In this document: one piece after another, positions 34,651 to 42,675 of the stretch
Layout of the letters: the number at the start of each line of letters is the position of its first letter
Numbering within the stretch: the first letter of the stretch is position 1
The notes under the pieces: generated by a model
What the model saw: the letters and a program-made list of their open reading frames with translations, nothing else
The model's database searches: none
Told to the model about the DNA's origin: nothing
NCBI GenBank assembly: GCA_029865385.1
Contig: JAOUGX010000006.1
Coordinates: forward strand, 1 to 64,000
Length of the DNA stretch: 64,000 nucleotides
Source: Gammaproteobacteria bacterium
GTDB taxonomy: Bacteria > Pseudomonadota > Gammaproteobacteria > Steroidobacterales > Woeseiaceae
Reading direction: 5' to 3'
Translations under genes and position numbers: made by a program

Positions 34651-35261
34651 TGCAGCGTCACCCGTCGCGTTGGCGCACCGATATCGAAGGATTGGTGCGA
34701 TGCTACGACACACAGGCCGCCATCTCTCAGGTGCTCGCGGACCAGTTCGAGTACCAGGTCATGACCGGCGACGTCCAGGTTGGTAAACGGCTCATCCATC
34801 AGCCAAAGACCGGACGCCGACAGAATCAGGCGCGCCAATGCGACCCTGCGCTGCTGTCCGGCAGACAATGCGCGCAGCGGCAGCCGCGTAAGGCGGTCGA
34901 TTCCCAGCCGCCGAAGAAGCGATTCCTGATCGTGCCATTTAGCGCCACGCAGCCTGGCTTCGAATCGCAGGTTTTCGACCAGCGTCAGGTCGTACTTCAT
35001 CCCCAGGCGATGTGCCAGCCATGACATCTCGGCAGACAGTTCCTGACGATGCAACCGGGTTGCCTTACCCCGCCAGTGGATTTCCCCCTGGTCGAGCGGA
35101 AGCAATCCCGCGATGGCGCGCAACAGGCTCGTTTTGCCGCTTCCGTTGGCCCCTTCCACCAGCAGCAATTCGCCGGGATTTAGCGCAAACGAGAGATCCC
35201 GGATGAGACAGCGATCGCCACGATAGAGGCGAAGCCGATCTGCAGAAAGCAACCCAGTCAA
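34647..35261 (-). CDS. ccmA: Haem ABC transporter ATP-binding protein CcmA
   Basis: 204-aa ATPase with Walker A GANGSGKTS (37-45), a signature of the LSAGQQ form (132-137) followed by RRVALARL, Walker B LWLMDEP (152-158), and a switch His in VASHQS. It powers release of haem-loaded CcmE from CcmCD. First gene of the ccm operon. The start is taken as TTG 35261, since no ATG or GTG fits the family length; the ribosome-binding site is weak and the start is less certain than the rest. Confidence 0.93.
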   Translation of the reverse strand: MTGLLSADRLRLYRGDRCLIRDLSFALNPGELLLVEGANGSGKTSLLRAIAGLLPLDQGEIHWRGKATRLHRQELSAEMSWLAHRLGMKYDLTLVENLRFEARLRGAKWHDQESLLRRLGIDRLTRLPLRALSAGQQRRVALARLILSASGLWLMDEPFTNLDVAGHDLVLELVREHLRDGGLCVVASHQSFDIGAPTRRVTLQ

Positions 35262-35539
35262 GGTCTTAACTCAGACTGTCTGGCATCGGCGACAGCGCCG
35301 TTGCGGAAGAGTGGAGCCATAAATTCGCTTAATAAACATTGTATTAACGTTCATAGTTAATGTTAATAATTTGATTCTCACGCTGGCACGTTGATAGCAA
35401 ACAACACACGCGCAACGCGTTTGCAGCGCATTGCTCATGTCCGTAGACTAATTCGCCCGGTTACAAGAAAGATCAGAAAGCACAAAAGAAAGTAACTCTA
35501 TCAGAATGAAAAACCGGGACTAAATCAGAGTTCAAGAAA
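35262..35539. promoter_or_regulatory. Divergent intergenic region with AT-rich core
   Basis: This 278-bp gap separates ccmA (minus) from the AAA-FHA gene (plus). An AT-rich core at about 35325-35380 holds ATTAAC (35343-35348) and GTTAAT (35356-35361), a 6-bp inverted repeat with a 7-nt spacer, and a wider AACATT/AATGTT pair. The composition differs sharply from the surroundings, so promoters for both directions probably sit here. I could not assign convincing -35/-10 pairs or a known regulator. Confidence 0.35.
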
Positions 35540-36832
35540 ATGGAACTTGCCGCCGCCGGATTGCAGGAACAACCCTTCCGTACCCACGGGAAACCGCTGG
35601 TATACGTCGATTGTGCGGCTCAAAAAAACGCCCTGCGATTCCTGCGCGAAACGGCCGCGCATGCGCAGGGCCTCGGGCTGTTCCAGGGGCCCCGGCTGTC
35701 CGGAAAATCAACGATCATCCGTGAATTCGTCGAGTACCTGGATGACGATACAGCGGTGGCATTGGTCGACGGCGCCGGGCTGAATACCACGTCCTTCCTG
35801 AATAGCGTATTGAGCCAGTTCGGCTATGAATTGCAGTTCAACTCGGCCAATGAGCTGATCAATATGTTGCGCGTTTTCGCGCTGCAACAGACAGCGACCA
35901 GTCGCCCGCCGGTCCTCATCGTAGAGAATACGCACGCGATGAACCCGAGTGCGCTCAGGATGTTGTGCGAACTGGCGCAGTTCCGCCTGAAGAACCGGTA
36001 CGCACTGATAATGATATTGGTCAGTGACCGTTCGATCGAACCGATTGTCAATGCACCGGCCATGGACGGTGTCGGCAGCCGCCTGACGGGCAGCTTCTTT
36101 CTCGAGCCGTTGTCCGAGGAGGACACCCGGCACTACCTGGGCACCAAGCTCCGTGCCGGCGGTTGTTTCGATCCCGGAGCCATAGTCCCGGATGACGTAT
36201 GCCGCCGGATCCACGAGTACTCGGGCGGCTGGCCCGGCATCATCGACCGGCTTGTGCTCCTTGCCATTGCCAAGGCAGACCAATGCCCTCTCAATATTGG
36301 TCACCTCGAACGTCCTTTGTTGCCGGCATTGCGGACCGCACCGTCTCCGGCGACAGGCGGCGATGCCACTGCGGCAGCCTACGCAGGCCCGCCACGCCTG
36401 ATATTGACCCGCAGTGGCAAGACACTAAAAGAACTGTCCATGGAACGGCCGCGCTTGTTGATAGGGCGTTCGGAACACAATGATCTGTGCGTCAACAGCA
36501 AGTACGTCAGCAGGCACCACGCCCTGTTGGTCCGTCACGGCAAGGCGACCTTCCTGATGGACCTCAACAGCACGAACGGAACCTACGTGAATTCCCGTCG
36601 CGTCTCGAATCACGTCATGCAGCATGACGACGTCATCTCGCTCGGCCAGCACGCGGTCAAGTTCGTCGATCCGGCCGCAGCGGACAGCAGTGCGATAGAC
36701 GGTGACGGATTTGCCGACACCGTCATAATGAAGAGCCTGCAGGACATTCGCAGATTGCTCGCCCGGGAGAACACCGTATCGCTGCCTGCCTGTGAAGGCG
36801 ACTCGGCGGAGGCCGATTCCGCTTCCAGCTGA
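35540..36832 (+). CDS. ExeA-like AAA ATPase fused to an FHA domain
   Basis: 430-aa cytosolic protein. Residues about 20-270 resemble the ExeA/GspA-type AAA ATPase, with Walker A GPRLSGKS (50-57) and a Walker B-like VLIVENTHAM that keeps Glu but lacks the usual Asp. A linker (about 275-298) leads to an FHA domain (about 300-372) with the phosphothreonine-binding signature GRSEHNDL, SKYVSRHH and LNSTNGTYVN. FHA domains bind phosphothreonine peptides, so this may be a phospho-dependent ATPase adaptor, perhaps for envelope assembly. No kinase or secretion genes are adjacent. Confidence 0.78.
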   Translation: MELAAAGLQEQPFRTHGKPLVYVDCAAQKNALRFLRETAAHAQGLGLFQGPRLSGKSTIIREFVEYLDDDTAVALVDGAGLNTTSFLNSVLSQFGYELQFNSANELINMLRVFALQQTATSRPPVLIVENTHAMNPSALRMLCELAQFRLKNRYALIMILVSDRSIEPIVNAPAMDGVGSRLTGSFFLEPLSEEDTRHYLGTKLRAGGCFDPGAIVPDDVCRRIHEYSGGWPGIIDRLVLLAIAKADQCPLNIGHLERPLLPALRTAPSPATGGDATAAAYAGPPRLILTRSGKTLKELSMERPRLLIGRSEHNDLCVNSKYVSRHHALLVRHGKATFLMDLNSTNGTYVNSRRVSNHVMQHDDVISLGQHAVKFVDPAAADSSAIDGDGFADTVIMKSLQDIRRLLARENTVSLPACEGDSAEADSASS

Positions 36833-36845
36833 AAGCAGCGCCGAA

Positions 36846-37460
36846 TCAGCCTGTAGCGGTCGAGTCCTGCTTGCGCACCGACCCGCGCAGGAAATTCTCC
36901 TTGAAATGCCGGCGGCACATCGAAACGTAGCGAGTGTTGCCGCCGATCTCAACCTGCGAGCCTTCGGTAATTGCGATGCCGTCCTGGTCCAGGCGGATGA
37001 CCATGGTGGCTTTCGATCCGCAATGGCAGATGGCCTTCAACTCGCTCAGCACGTCGCTCCACGCGAGAAGATAGCGGCTACCTTCGAAAGGCTCACCGCG
37101 GAAATCGGTTCTCAGCCCGTAAGCAAGCACGGGAATACCGAGTCGGTCGGCGACCTCGCCAAGTTGGAATACCTGAAGCTTGGTGAGGAACTGTGCCTCG
37201 TCGATCATGACGCAATGCAAAGGGTCTTCCTTGAGACAGGTCTCGACGATCTCGAACAAGTCGTCGGCGCGATTGAAGGTGGTCGCCTCTGCTTCCAGCC
37301 CGATCCTCGAAGTTACCCTTCCGACTCCGTATCGATTGTCGATGGCAGGTGCAAGGATCAGCGTGTTCATGCCACGCTCCTTGTAGTTATAGCTGGACTG
37401 AAGAAGCGACGTCGATTTGCCCGCATTCATCGATGAATAATAAAAATACAACTTCGCCAT
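36846..37460 (-). CDS. tdk: Thymidine kinase
   Basis: 204-aa TK1-type kinase that phosphorylates thymidine for salvage. Walker A is SSMNAGKST (9-17) and the catalytic Glu lies in MIDEAQF. The lasso zinc site uses the Cys pair of [10 protein letters not shown] and the Cys/His of SMCRRHF. The sequence closely follows E. coli Tdk, including RLDQDG…[14 protein letters not shown]. It is convergent with the AAA-FHA gene (13-bp gap). Confidence 0.94.
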   Translation of the reverse strand: MAKLYFYYSSMNAGKSTSLLQSSYNYKERGMNTLILAPAIDNRYGVGRVTSRIGLEAEATTFNRADDLFEIVETCLKEDPLHCVMIDEAQFLTKLQVFQLGEVADRLGIPVLAYGLRTDFRGEPFEGSRYLLAWSDVLSELKAICHCGSKATMVIRLDQDGIAITEGSQVEIGGNTRYVSMCRRHFKENFLRGSVRKQDSTATG

Positions 37461-37550
37461 GGAACTGTCCTGGTGAGGAGCTGATTGTTACGGCGTGGCC
37501 AAGCGCAGCCCGGAGTTTATTGACCTCTATTCGACGGCCGAAGACCGGCG

Positions 37551-38102
37551 CTACTGAACGCGCTTGACTCTGATGCCACTCTTTTCACCATCGATGGTCA
37601 TCTTGTAGCCGAATACGTCCTTGCGTAGCGTTGCTTCAAAGACGCACTCGCTTGTCTTGACGCGCTTGCCGCCGGTCTGTTTCCAGATTTCCCCGTTCTC
37701 GAGAAAAAAATAGAACTCGCTGTTCCTGTTCTGCTCACAGGAGCTCACGGCGACGCGGAATTCCTCGGTCGGCCGTTCGTCGCCTTTGAAAGGAACGTTT
37801 GTCGGAGCAGATGTTTCGCCGGTCGCGGCTGCGGTCGAAGCAGCGGCGACTGACATCTCCTTCGCCGTTTCAGCTTTCGGGCTGGTGTTTCCGGGCTGTT
37901 TGGCCGGCGAGACCGTCTTGTCGCGGCCGGCGTCAAGCACTTCCTGGCCCAGCGCCTCATAGCAGGCCGCGCGTGCGGCAGACTCTTCGATTCTGGCACA
38001 AGCTATGAGCCGCTCGGTGGTATCGTCGGATTGCGCAAGTGCCGAACCTGCAACACCGGCAAGCCATAACAGGACTGTCTGCGTGAATATTCTCATCATC
38101 AT
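37551..38102 (-). CDS. Exported hypothetical protein
   Basis: 183-aa protein with a signal peptide (cleavage near SALAQ, residue about 24). A short Cys motif (ACARIEESAARAACYEALGQ) resembles the CxxI…R..CYD box of several periplasmic proteins, including some associated with type VI secretion. An Ala/Thr-rich low-complexity linker (about 60-100) separates it from a beta-rich C-terminal domain with two Cys (SSCEQNRNSEFYFF, TSECVFEATLRKD). Function is unknown. Three adjacent ATG codons compete as the start. It begins 10 bp after tRNA-Leu and may share its transcript. Confidence 0.65.
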   Translation of the reverse strand: MMMRIFTQTVLLWLAGVAGSALAQSDDTTERLIACARIEESAARAACYEALGQEVLDAGRDKTVSPAKQPGNTSPKAETAKEMSVAAASTAAATGETSAPTNVPFKGDERPTEEFRVAVSSCEQNRNSEFYFFLENGEIWKQTGGKRVKTSECVFEATLRKDVFGYKMTIDGEKSGIRVKRVQ

Positions 38103-38112
38103 AAATTCTTGT

Positions 38113-38199
38113 TGGTGCCCGGGGCGGGAATCGAACCCACACTCGCTTTCGCGAAACGGATTTTAAGTCCGTAGCGTCTACCAGTTCCGCCACCCGGGC
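38113..38199 (-). tRNA. tRNA-Leu (anticodon UAA)
   Basis: 87-nt type II tRNA. The acceptor arms GCCCGGG/CCCGGGC pair fully, the anticodon loop CTTAAAA gives UAA, there is a long variable arm (TTCGCGAAAGCGA), and the T arm carries GTTCGATTC. CCA is genome-encoded. It is last in the Gly-Cys-Leu series, as leuZ is in E. coli. Confidence 0.97.
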
Positions 38200-38212
38200 T
38201 TGCGGAGGTAAA

Positions 38213-38286
38213 TGGAGGCTAGGGTCGGAATCGAACCGGCGTCCACGGCTTTGCAGGCCGCTGCATAACCACTCTGCCACCTAGCC
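38213..38286 (-). tRNA. tRNA-Cys (anticodon GCA)
   Basis: 74-nt cloverleaf with acceptor arms GGCTAGG/CCTAGCC, anticodon loop CTGCAAA (GCA), discriminator U73 as required for CysRS, and an encoded CCA. It sits 13 nt before tRNA-Leu and shares a transcript with it. It corresponds to cysT in the E. coli pgsA-glyW-cysT-leuZ order. Confidence 0.97.
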
Positions 38287-38349
38287 GGGGGCACTTACCA
38301 ACAGGGATTCCGGCAAATTCGCCATACTACCCTATCTGGCAGGCGCTGC

Positions 38350-38377
38350 AGTATACCGACCTCCGGAGCGGAATCAA
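38350..38377 (-). promoter_or_regulatory. Promoter for tRNA-Cys/tRNA-Leu
   Basis: On the minus strand TTGATT (38377-38372) and TATACT (38355-38350) are separated by 16 bp, followed by a GC-rich discriminator (GCAGCGCC) typical of stringently controlled tRNA promoters. Predicted transcription starts near 38343, 57 nt before tRNA-Cys. Confidence 0.7.
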
Positions 38378-38560
38378 TTTCAAAATCATGCTGTTAATCG
38401 ATCGCTGCAGCGTATTGTCCCGGTTGCCGCCGGTCGATGTTTGGGAGAACTGATTCACGTCCGTTGACAATAATCTGTCGAATTCCGTCAATCGAACGCG
38501 GACCCGCGGAAACCGCGAGAGTCCATTGCAGGAACTCGCTTTCGCAGTTATCGCAATTCC

Positions 38561-38597
38561 AAAAAAAAAAGCCCCGCATCGCGGGGCCTTTTATTTC
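38561..38597 (-). terminator. Rho-independent terminator after tRNA-Gly
   Basis: Read on the minus strand, the 7-bp perfect stem GCCCCGC/GCGGGGC (38571-38587, loop of 3) is followed by a run of ten T. It begins about 10 nt past the tRNA-Gly 3' end. It separates tRNA-Gly from tRNA-Cys/Leu, which have their own promoter. Confidence 0.9.
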
Positions 38598-38673
38598 TGG
38601 AGCGGGTGAACGGGCTCGAACCGTCGACCTGTACCTTGGCAAGGTACCGCTCTACCAACTGAGCTACACCCGC
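38598..38673 (-). tRNA. tRNA-Gly (anticodon GCC)
   Basis: 76-nt cloverleaf with acceptor arms GCGGGTG/CACCCGC (the 3' arm containing one mismatch-free pairing run), anticodon loop TTGCCAA (GCC), T arm GTTCGAGCC, and encoded CCA. It corresponds to glyW of E. coli. Its own promoter lies at 38752-38779, and a terminator follows at once. Confidence 0.97.
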
Positions 38674-38751
38674 AGAGTGTTGATTTACCGTATGAATATT
38701 GGCCTGGCTCAAATGCCTGTTCTGTCAGCCTATTCCCGCGGAAGGGCGCAG

Positions 38752-38779
38752 ATTGTAGCCGGTCAACCGGGTCTGTCAA
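38752..38779 (-). promoter_or_regulatory. Promoter for tRNA-Gly
   Basis: On the minus strand a perfect -35 TTGACA (38779-38774), a 16-bp spacer and TACAAT (38757-38752) are followed by the GC-rich discriminator CTGCGCCC. Transcription would start near 38745, 72 nt before tRNA-Gly. It lies in the 168-bp gap after the RnfD/FG-GAP gene, so tRNA expression does not depend on that cluster. Confidence 0.75.
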
Positions 38780-38841
38780 GGACAATGGCCGGGTGTTCCC
38801 TGCCGGTAGCGAGGAATATGCCGTGTAGAAGCATGCAGGCA

Positions 38842-41565
38842 TCAGTCTTGCGTCAGTTTGTGATACCGGTTCATGGCCAGGTCGGGAAAACGCGCCCGTT
38901 GCATGCCGCACCAGGCCACTTCGATTTCCATTGGCCCGGTGTAGCTGCCCAGGCCGAACAGCAGGCGGCTGTCGCCCTGCGCCGAAAAACCATTTGCCGA
39001 CGTTACTTCCCGATACTGATTCGACATACCGCTTTCCTTCGGAAACCGGAGCCAGGCCCGGGTACCGACGGCATCCCGGTTGCATTCCCTGGCATTTCCC
39101 TGCAGATCGAGTCCCAGCCAGGTCCTGTTTTCACTGTCGTTGCGAAACAGCGATGCCGCTTCGAACTGATGTGTCACCAGCGCATCGAGGTCGCCGTCAT
39201 TGTCAAAATCGGCAAGCGCGATGCCGCGCGACACACCGCCCTCGTCCCAGCCCACATCGGCTGCCACATCGACGAAGTTGCTGCCGCGATTCAGGTAGAC
39301 GCGATTGAGTTCATTCGGAAAAATACAACGTCCACGCAGGTCCGCCCAGCGATCGGCGAATCCGTGAACGCTTGGCGCCGTCAGCGCTATCTTGTCGTTC
39401 CAGTACCAATAGTCGGGGCATCCCTCGTACTGCTCGTCGTAGCTGTCGTCGACCATGCCGTTGGCCTGCAGGATATCGATACGACCGTCGCGGTCGAGGT
39501 CGCCGACGGCCCCTCCCCAGCCGAATCGATGTTCGTTCAAAGCATTGAGCGATGTCGCACGATCCCGCAGCGCATCGGCGCCGCGCGTACCGAGGGTGCC
39601 GTCGTTGAGCCACAAGAGGCTCCCTTCGGGTTGCAGCACGTGATGCACGTTCGATACGTAGATGTCCGGGTAACCGTTGCCGTCAACATCGGCGATCGAC
39701 GCGTTCATTCCCTTATATGTGTCACGGCCAGGCTGACCGACGAGGTGCCCGCGCACTTCGGCGAAACGCCGGCCACCCTCGTTCAGATACAGTTGGTCCG
39801 GCCCGAAGTCGTTCGCGAGGTACAGGTCGGTATAGCCGTCATCGTTTAGATCCGATGCACCGATCGCGATAGTCCAGCGCTTGCCTTCCAGTCCCCAGTC
39901 ATCGTTGTCTGCCAGTTCGAAGGCAGTGCCTCGGTTCAGGTACAGCCGGTTTTCGCCACCGTTCGCGGCATCGTGCCAGGTTCGGTGCATGATATTGAAC
40001 ATGCGCCGGTCCCCCTCGTATTGCGGTGCCGGTAAGCGGAAGACGTTCAGTCGCGTTTCCTGCTCGTATTCCGCCAGGAACGGATCAAGCGAATTGCCAA
40101 CCAGGATATCCAGCAGGCCATCCCGATTTACATCGATGGCGTTGGCGGCCAGGCTGACCGTATACGGACGTATTCCGCTCGTGTCACCGGTATCGACAAA
40201 TAGCAGCTGGCCGTCTTCTGCCACCCGGTTCTGAAGCAGACGGCTGTTGCCGTAGCCGGCTTGCAGGAACAGGTCCTGGTCGCCGTCGTTGTCGTAGTCG
40301 AGGAACAACGCGCCGGAGGGCAGGCCATGGCTCGCAGGGTCGCTCGTGAACTCATCGAGCGATGGCATAGCATGTCGCCGGAACGTCAAATTGCCGTTGT
40401 TCAGAAAAAGCGCGGCTCGCTTGCTCTGCTCCTTCAGCGGGTAGGTGAGGAAGACGTCCAGCAGCCCGTCGTTGTCAACGTCGGCGACTGCAACGGCGTC
40501 GCCGACGGAGAGCAGCCATTTGGCAACGTGCGCGAGCCGCGGATCCACCTGTTGCAGGATGTCGCCCGGCGCGGCGTCCAGCCCGCTTGCCTCTGTATCG
40601 ATCCGGACAAAGCGAAATCCGGTGTCTCCACCAGGGACCAGGCTGCGCGTCGATTCGTGCGCGAAATGTGCCGTAATTGCAATCGCCGAAATAATGACTG
40701 CGTTGCGGACGGCCGGCAGCAGTCGCGATTTCAACATGCCGGGATTTTCTCGGTACGCGGCCAGCGACTGCCACGCAAACATCAGCGAATAGACGACGAA
40801 CGCCGCTTTGAACAAAGCGGCGAAACTGCCGTACTGCTGAAACATCAGGTCGATAACACAGATAGCGAATGACATGGCGACTTGCGCCCGCGGCGTCTTG
40901 GGAGACGTCGCCGGATCCGTGATCATGAAGAACGCAAAAAGATAGAAAGCCGGCGATGTCAGCGTGCCGAAGAACAAGGTCTCCGGCGGAACGTGATAAC
41001 GGGTGAGCCACGCGCGAAGCGCGAGATTCAAAGTGTAGAAAAGCAGAAACGAGGCTATCAGCGCGCTGCGCCGGATCTTCAGAACAAACAGCAGCAGCGC
41101 GGCGGTAACGATAAAGACGGCGACGGCCGGATAGCCGCCCCATTGATAGGCCGGCGCGGGGCTGATCATTTCGCCACCCAGCCATATCGCCACGACCAGC
41201 CCGAAAAGAGACGGGTTGTATACATGCCGGCCGTTAACTGTGAATACGTACTTCGATGCAATCGCAAAAAACACTGGAATCAGCGGCAACCAAAGGCCGT
41301 GGGAGTAATTCACCAGGATGGCCAGCGAGGAGCCGCTTATAGCCGCGCTCAACGGAATGAGCCAGCGCCCCTTGAATGCACGGTGAAAAAAGACATCCAG
41401 CAGGCAAGTGGCCAGAATCACGAGCAATATCTGGGTCGGGCTCCGGTTAAACCCGAGCAAAGTGATTCCCAGCACCAGGTAACTGATGAGCAGCAGCAGC
41501 ACCGGCAATCGCGGATCACCTTTCACAGGAAAACCGTCCAGTGATCTCAGATCTTGCAGATTCAT
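38842..41565 (-). CDS. RnfD/NqrB-like membrane domain fused to FG-GAP repeats and an ASPIC/UnbV-like tail
   Basis: 907-aa fusion. Residues about 20-300 hold eight to ten helices of the NqrB/RnfD family (VYNPSLFGLV at 116-124, FFMITDPATSPKTP at 212-225). The family's SGAT flavin-attachment motif is not evident. From about 345 the protein is periplasmic, with seven calcium-binding FG-GAP/VCBS repeats (VADVDNDGLLD, LDYDNDGDQD, IDVNRDGLLD, SDLNDDGYTD, ADVDGNGYPD, GDLDRDGRID, ADFDNDGDLD). The C-terminal 75 residues resemble UnbV/ASPIC (NRTWLGLDLQGN…DAVGTRAWL). It may link membrane electron transfer to an extracytoplasmic propeller. Last gene of a six-gene cluster; ATGA overlap with the gene before it. 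Confidence 0.8.
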   Translation of the reverse strand: MNLQDLRSLDGFPVKGDPRLPVLLLLISYLVLGITLLGFNRSPTQILLVILATCLLDVFFHRAFKGRWLIPLSAAISGSSLAILVNYSHGLWLPLIPVFFAIASKYVFTVNGRHVYNPSLFGLVVAIWLGGEMISPAPAYQWGGYPAVAVFIVTAALLLFVLKIRRSALIASFLLFYTLNLALRAWLTRYHVPPETLFFGTLTSPAFYLFAFFMITDPATSPKTPRAQVAMSFAICVIDLMFQQYGSFAALFKAAFVVYSLMFAWQSLAAYRENPGMLKSRLLPAVRNAVIISAIAITAHFAHESTRSLVPGGDTGFRFVRIDTEASGLDAAPGDILQQVDPRLAHVAKWLLSVGDAVAVADVDNDGLLDVFLTYPLKEQSKRAALFLNNGNLTFRRHAMPSLDEFTSDPASHGLPSGALFLDYDNDGDQDLFLQAGYGNSRLLQNRVAEDGQLLFVDTGDTSGIRPYTVSLAANAIDVNRDGLLDILVGNSLDPFLAEYEQETRLNVFRLPAPQYEGDRRMFNIMHRTWHDAANGGENRLYLNRGTAFELADNDDWGLEGKRWTIAIGASDLNDDGYTDLYLANDFGPDQLYLNEGGRRFAEVRGHLVGQPGRDTYKGMNASIADVDGNGYPDIYVSNVHHVLQPEGSLLWLNDGTLGTRGADALRDRATSLNALNEHRFGWGGAVGDLDRDGRIDILQANGMVDDSYDEQYEGCPDYWYWNDKIALTAPSVHGFADRWADLRGRCIFPNELNRVYLNRGSNFVDVAADVGWDEGGVSRGIALADFDNDGDLDALVTHQFEAASLFRNDSENRTWLGLDLQGNARECNRDAVGTRAWLRFPKESGMSNQYREVTSANGFSAQGDSRLLFGLGSYTGPMEIEVAWCGMQRARFPDLAMNRYHKLTQD

Positions 41566-42665
41566 ACTGCAGCCATTTCTATGTAAGGAACTCGTTTGTC
41601 GATTGCTGAAATTGTGTCTCGTTGTTCGGGATAGTAGATCAGAAACAAGGTGCCGCCTGCGTCAATTCGACGATAGTCATGCAATACCGGGCACAGTGGA
41701 TCGTCTTCATGCAGGCCGGCAATCATGAAGTGGTTTTCTCCGGCTCGCCTGTCCCGATAAATGCTGCGCAGGAGGCTCGCAAAAACCTCTCGACTGTCGT
41801 TCGTGACGGCGATCATCCCGAGATACAGGAATCGAATCTGCCCTCCGACCGGCGGCAGTTCATGCACAGACGTAAATCGTGCAGCGAGGTTATAAAATGG
41901 TCGGGCGGCGCGCAGACTTGCCGAATACTCTTCGACATGCGTCTGGCGGAAAGCCGATTGATCCCACGCTGCGACACAGCCGACGATGGTTTTTCCCTGA
42001 GTGGCGACATAGAAATCGATCGGGGAAAGTCCAAGGAGTCGACCGCTGCCGAGATCCGACTCGCGGTAGGCGGGTGCGAGCTGCTTGCGAGCCAGCTCGC
42101 GTCGCAAGAAACCGAATACGTCCGGCATGATTTCGGCGTTTGCCTGGCGAATCGATACTCCGGCGCAATCCAGTTCCGCTAGCCTCCGGTCAAGATGAAT
42201 CGCGGGGGTCAGAATCCTGCCGCGCGCCTCGTAGATCGGGAGCCCTGCGCGCGCACCGCTCAGTGCGCGCACCGCTTCGTCGTTGCCTTGCAGAATGACG
42301 GAGTAATACAGGGGAAGTGGCTCGGCATCGTGCAGTTTGCGAAGGAACGCGTAGCCACGGGCCAGCAATGTGCGACGCCGAACGTCGATGTCGGCTCGCA
42401 GATCCGACAGGTATCCGACGATTGTTTCCTCACCGTTGAGAAACAGTCGCTGTCCGTGACGCGCACCCAGACCGACGATCTTGCCGGATCTCGAGTCTGT
42501 GCATTTGATGACCCTTGACCCCTCCCCCTGCACCCTGCAACCGAGGAAGTAACTCGGCTCGCGGCGGAAACTCAGGCTGATGTAGCCGCGCATGCGGTCC
42601 TCTGCCATGCGTCTTCGCAACTCGGCATCGTCTTCGGGCCCCGCAAGTTCGATGGCGTAGCGCAT
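41562..42665 (-). CDS. GNAT-like acyltransferase family protein
   Basis: 367-aa soluble protein with GNAT-like organisation. The first half has the core IVGLGARHGQRLFLNGEETIVGYLSDLRAD, then RRRTLLARGYAFLRKLH (helix after the acyl-CoA-binding strand) and YSVILQGNDEAVRAL. The second half (about 190-367) looks like a further, degenerate acyltransferase lobe. The acceptor is unknown. Start: ATG 42665, giving an 11-bp gap from the GH3 gene; a TTG at 42689 would overlap it. The stop is coupled to the RnfD/FG-GAP gene. Confidence 0.6.
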   Translation of the reverse strand: MRYAIELAGPEDDAELRRRMAEDRMRGYISLSFRREPSYFLGCRVQGEGSRVIKCTDSRSGKIVGLGARHGQRLFLNGEETIVGYLSDLRADIDVRRRTLLARGYAFLRKLHDAEPLPLYYSVILQGNDEAVRALSGARAGLPIYEARGRILTPAIHLDRRLAELDCAGVSIRQANAEIMPDVFGFLRRELARKQLAPAYRESDLGSGRLLGLSPIDFYVATQGKTIVGCVAAWDQSAFRQTHVEEYSASLRAARPFYNLAARFTSVHELPPVGGQIRFLYLGMIAVTNDSREVFASLLRSIYRDRRAGENHFMIAGLHEDDPLCPVLHDYRRIDAGGTLFLIYYPEQRDTISAIDKRVPYIEMAAV

Positions 42666-42675
42666 TGGCACTTTT

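Noticed and set aside
38100-38680. Integration scar (attachment-site duplication) at the tRNA genes
   Set aside because: All three tRNAs are intact, and I found no repeat of a tRNA 3' end near 46.5 kb and no integrase gene.
38437-39849. 470-codon plus-strand frame running through tRNA-Gly into the RnfD/FG-GAP gene
   Set aside because: It crosses a terminator and a tRNA gene, and is antisense to clear FG-GAP repeats.
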